Below, in pieces: positions 63,094-64,000 of a stretch of DNA of 64,000 nucleotides (positions within the stretch are counted from its first letter, which is position 1; each line of letters starts with the position of its first letter). The notes beneath the pieces were generated by a model. The model saw only the letters and a program-made list of their open reading frames with translations. It was not told the origin of the DNA and made no database searches. The translations under genes were made by a program, and so were the position numbers. Where the stretch lies: the NCBI RefSeq assembly GCF_900105555.1, contig NZ_FNTZ01000001.1, forward strand, positions 1,178,001 through 1,242,000, given 5' to 3'. The stretch comes from Pseudomonas coleopterorum. GTDB lineage: Bacteria; Pseudomonadota; Gammaproteobacteria; Pseudomonadales; Pseudomonadaceae.

Positions 63094-64000
63094 ATGCAAT
63101 TAGCCTTGGCGCCCATGGAAGGCTTGGTCGACGATATCCTGCGCGACGTCCTGACCCAGGTCGGTGGCATCGACTGGTGCGTTACCGAATTCATTCGCGT
63201 CAACGAACGCGTGCTCACTGCGGCCTACTACCACAAGTTCGGACCTGAGCTGTTGGCCGGCGCCAAGACCCGAGCCGGCGTGCCGTTGCGTGTGCAGTTG
63301 CTGGGTTCGGATCCGGTGGCGCTCGCCGACAACGCCGCGTTCGCCTGTACTCTCGGTGCGCCAGTGATCGATCTGAATTTCGGCTGCCCGGCCAAGACGG
63401 TGAACAAGTCGCGTGGCGGGGCAGTGCTGCTCAAGGAGCCGGAACTGCTCCATCGCATCCTGCGTGAAGTGCGCGCGACGGTGCCTGCGCACATTCCCGT
63501 GACGGCCAAGATGCGCCTGGGTTTCGACACCCCCGACAGCGCCATCGAGTGCGCCACGGCACTGGCCGAAGGGGGCGCCGAGGTCCTGGTGGTGCATGCG
63601 CGGACCAAGGTCGACGGTTACAAGCCGCCAGCCCATTGGGAATGGGTCGCCAAGGTCCAGGACGTGGTGAAGGTGCCGGTCTATGCCAATGGCGACATCT
63701 GGACGGTCGCCGACTGGCAGCGCTGCCGTGAGGTCAGTGGCGCCAGGGACTTCATGCTCGGTCGTGGGCTGGTGTCCAAGCCCGACCTGGCGCGGCAGAT
63801 CGCTGCGGCCCATCAGGGCATCGAGCTGCCCGACATGACCTGGGCCGAGCTGCTGCCGCTGATCCGCGAATTCTGGCGCCAGGCCCGTGCGCAGCTCACA
63901 CCACGACAGGCACCGGGCCGGCTGAAGCAGTGGCTGTCCATGCTGACCCGCACCTACCCCGAGGCGACCGAGCTGTTCACCCTTGTGCGCCGCGAACAGG
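63094..64000 (+). CDS. dusC: tRNA-dihydrouridine synthase DusC (3' end outside window)
   Basis: The visible 302 residues show a Dus TIM barrel: [20 protein letters not shown] at the start, [21 protein letters not shown] with the catalytic Cys98, [21 protein letters not shown] and [20 protein letters not shown]. The MEGLVD start and the [16 protein letters not shown] block assign it to DusC, which reduces U16 of tRNA with FMN and NADPH. The frame is still open at 64000; some ten to twenty residues are probably missing. The MITE sits in the gap before it. Confidence 0.92.
   Translation, partial: MQLALAPMEGLVDDILRDVLTQVGGIDWCVTEFIRVNERVLTAAYYHKFGPELLAGAKTRAGVPLRVQLLGSDPVALADNAAFACTLGAPVIDLNFGCPAKTVNKSRGGAVLLKEPELLHRILREVRATVPAHIPVTAKMRLGFDTPDSAIECATALAEGGAEVLVVHARTKVDGYKPPAHWEWVAKVQDVVKVPVYANGDIWTVADWQRCREVSGARDFMLGRGLVSKPDLARQIAAAHQGIELPDMTWAELLPLIREFWRQARAQLTPRQAPGRLKQWLSMLTRTYPEATELFTLVRREQ

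Overview
The window is about 64 kb of GC-rich gammaproteobacterial chromosome. Gene content and gene order point to Pseudomonas: the 3-mercaptopropionate dioxygenase/rhodanese sulfur locus, the three-gene NAGGN osmolyte operon, aotJQMOP, tyrB-tRNA-Asn-uvrB-gltX followed by Ala/Glu tRNAs, fadE beside a PA2817-type gene and yadGH, and REP sequences of the Pseudomonas type. No species can be named from the sequence alone. All product names rest on reading motifs, not on database searches.

Layout. 1-1416: a partial unknown gene, msrC and a membrane-anchored unknown gene. 1659-2200: a stringent-type promoter, tRNA Glu-Gly-Glu-Gly and a terminator. 2292-20003: a sulfur-scavenging island. Its minus-strand part runs from 3-mercaptopropionate dioxygenase and a four-domain rhodanese through a class II aldolase-like protein, an SsuC/SsuB-type transporter, a complete peptide-type ABC transporter, an SsuA-like binding protein and an FMN monooxygenase to a TauD-like dioxygenase. 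A LysR gene and an acyl-CoA-dehydrogenase-fold oxidoreductase read the other way. mntP, preceded by a yybP-ykoY-type manganese riboswitch, and an orphan SsuA-like binding protein close the region. Near-identical 33-bp elements flank the LysR gene in inverted orientation, and related sites lie upstream of the two binding-protein genes, which suggests one regulon. Several of the encoded proteins are almost free of Cys and Met, as expected of proteins made during sulfur starvation.

20375-29836 is the most distinctive accessory block: a Tc (toxin complex) A component split into two genes. The first protein carries an array of bacterial Ig-like domains where receptor-binding modules would be expected, and the 3' third of its gene differs in base composition. 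No TcB or TcC gene is in the window. A perfect-stem terminator ends the block.

29919-51754 is mostly housekeeping and stress functions: PA2817-type protein, fadE, yadGH, a glycine-betaine-type binding protein, DUF485-actP, a 50-residue DUF3309 protein, a YnfA-type membrane protein, a CsrA/RsmA paralogue whose ribosome site sits in a hairpin, a YheU protein, the NAGGN operon (M42 peptidase, ligase, amidotransferase), the aotJQMOP basic amino acid transporter without argR next to it, and a DNA exonuclease-ligase pair without its usual Lhr and MPE partners. 51996-56119 is a Fur-box-controlled ECF sigma/FecR/TonB-receptor iron-uptake set. 56162-64000 holds tRNA-Asn, tyrB, LexA-box uvrB, gltX, a REP-containing 79-bp tandem repeat, tRNA Ala-Glu-Ala-Glu, a thioesterase gene, a palindromic MITE and a truncated dusC.
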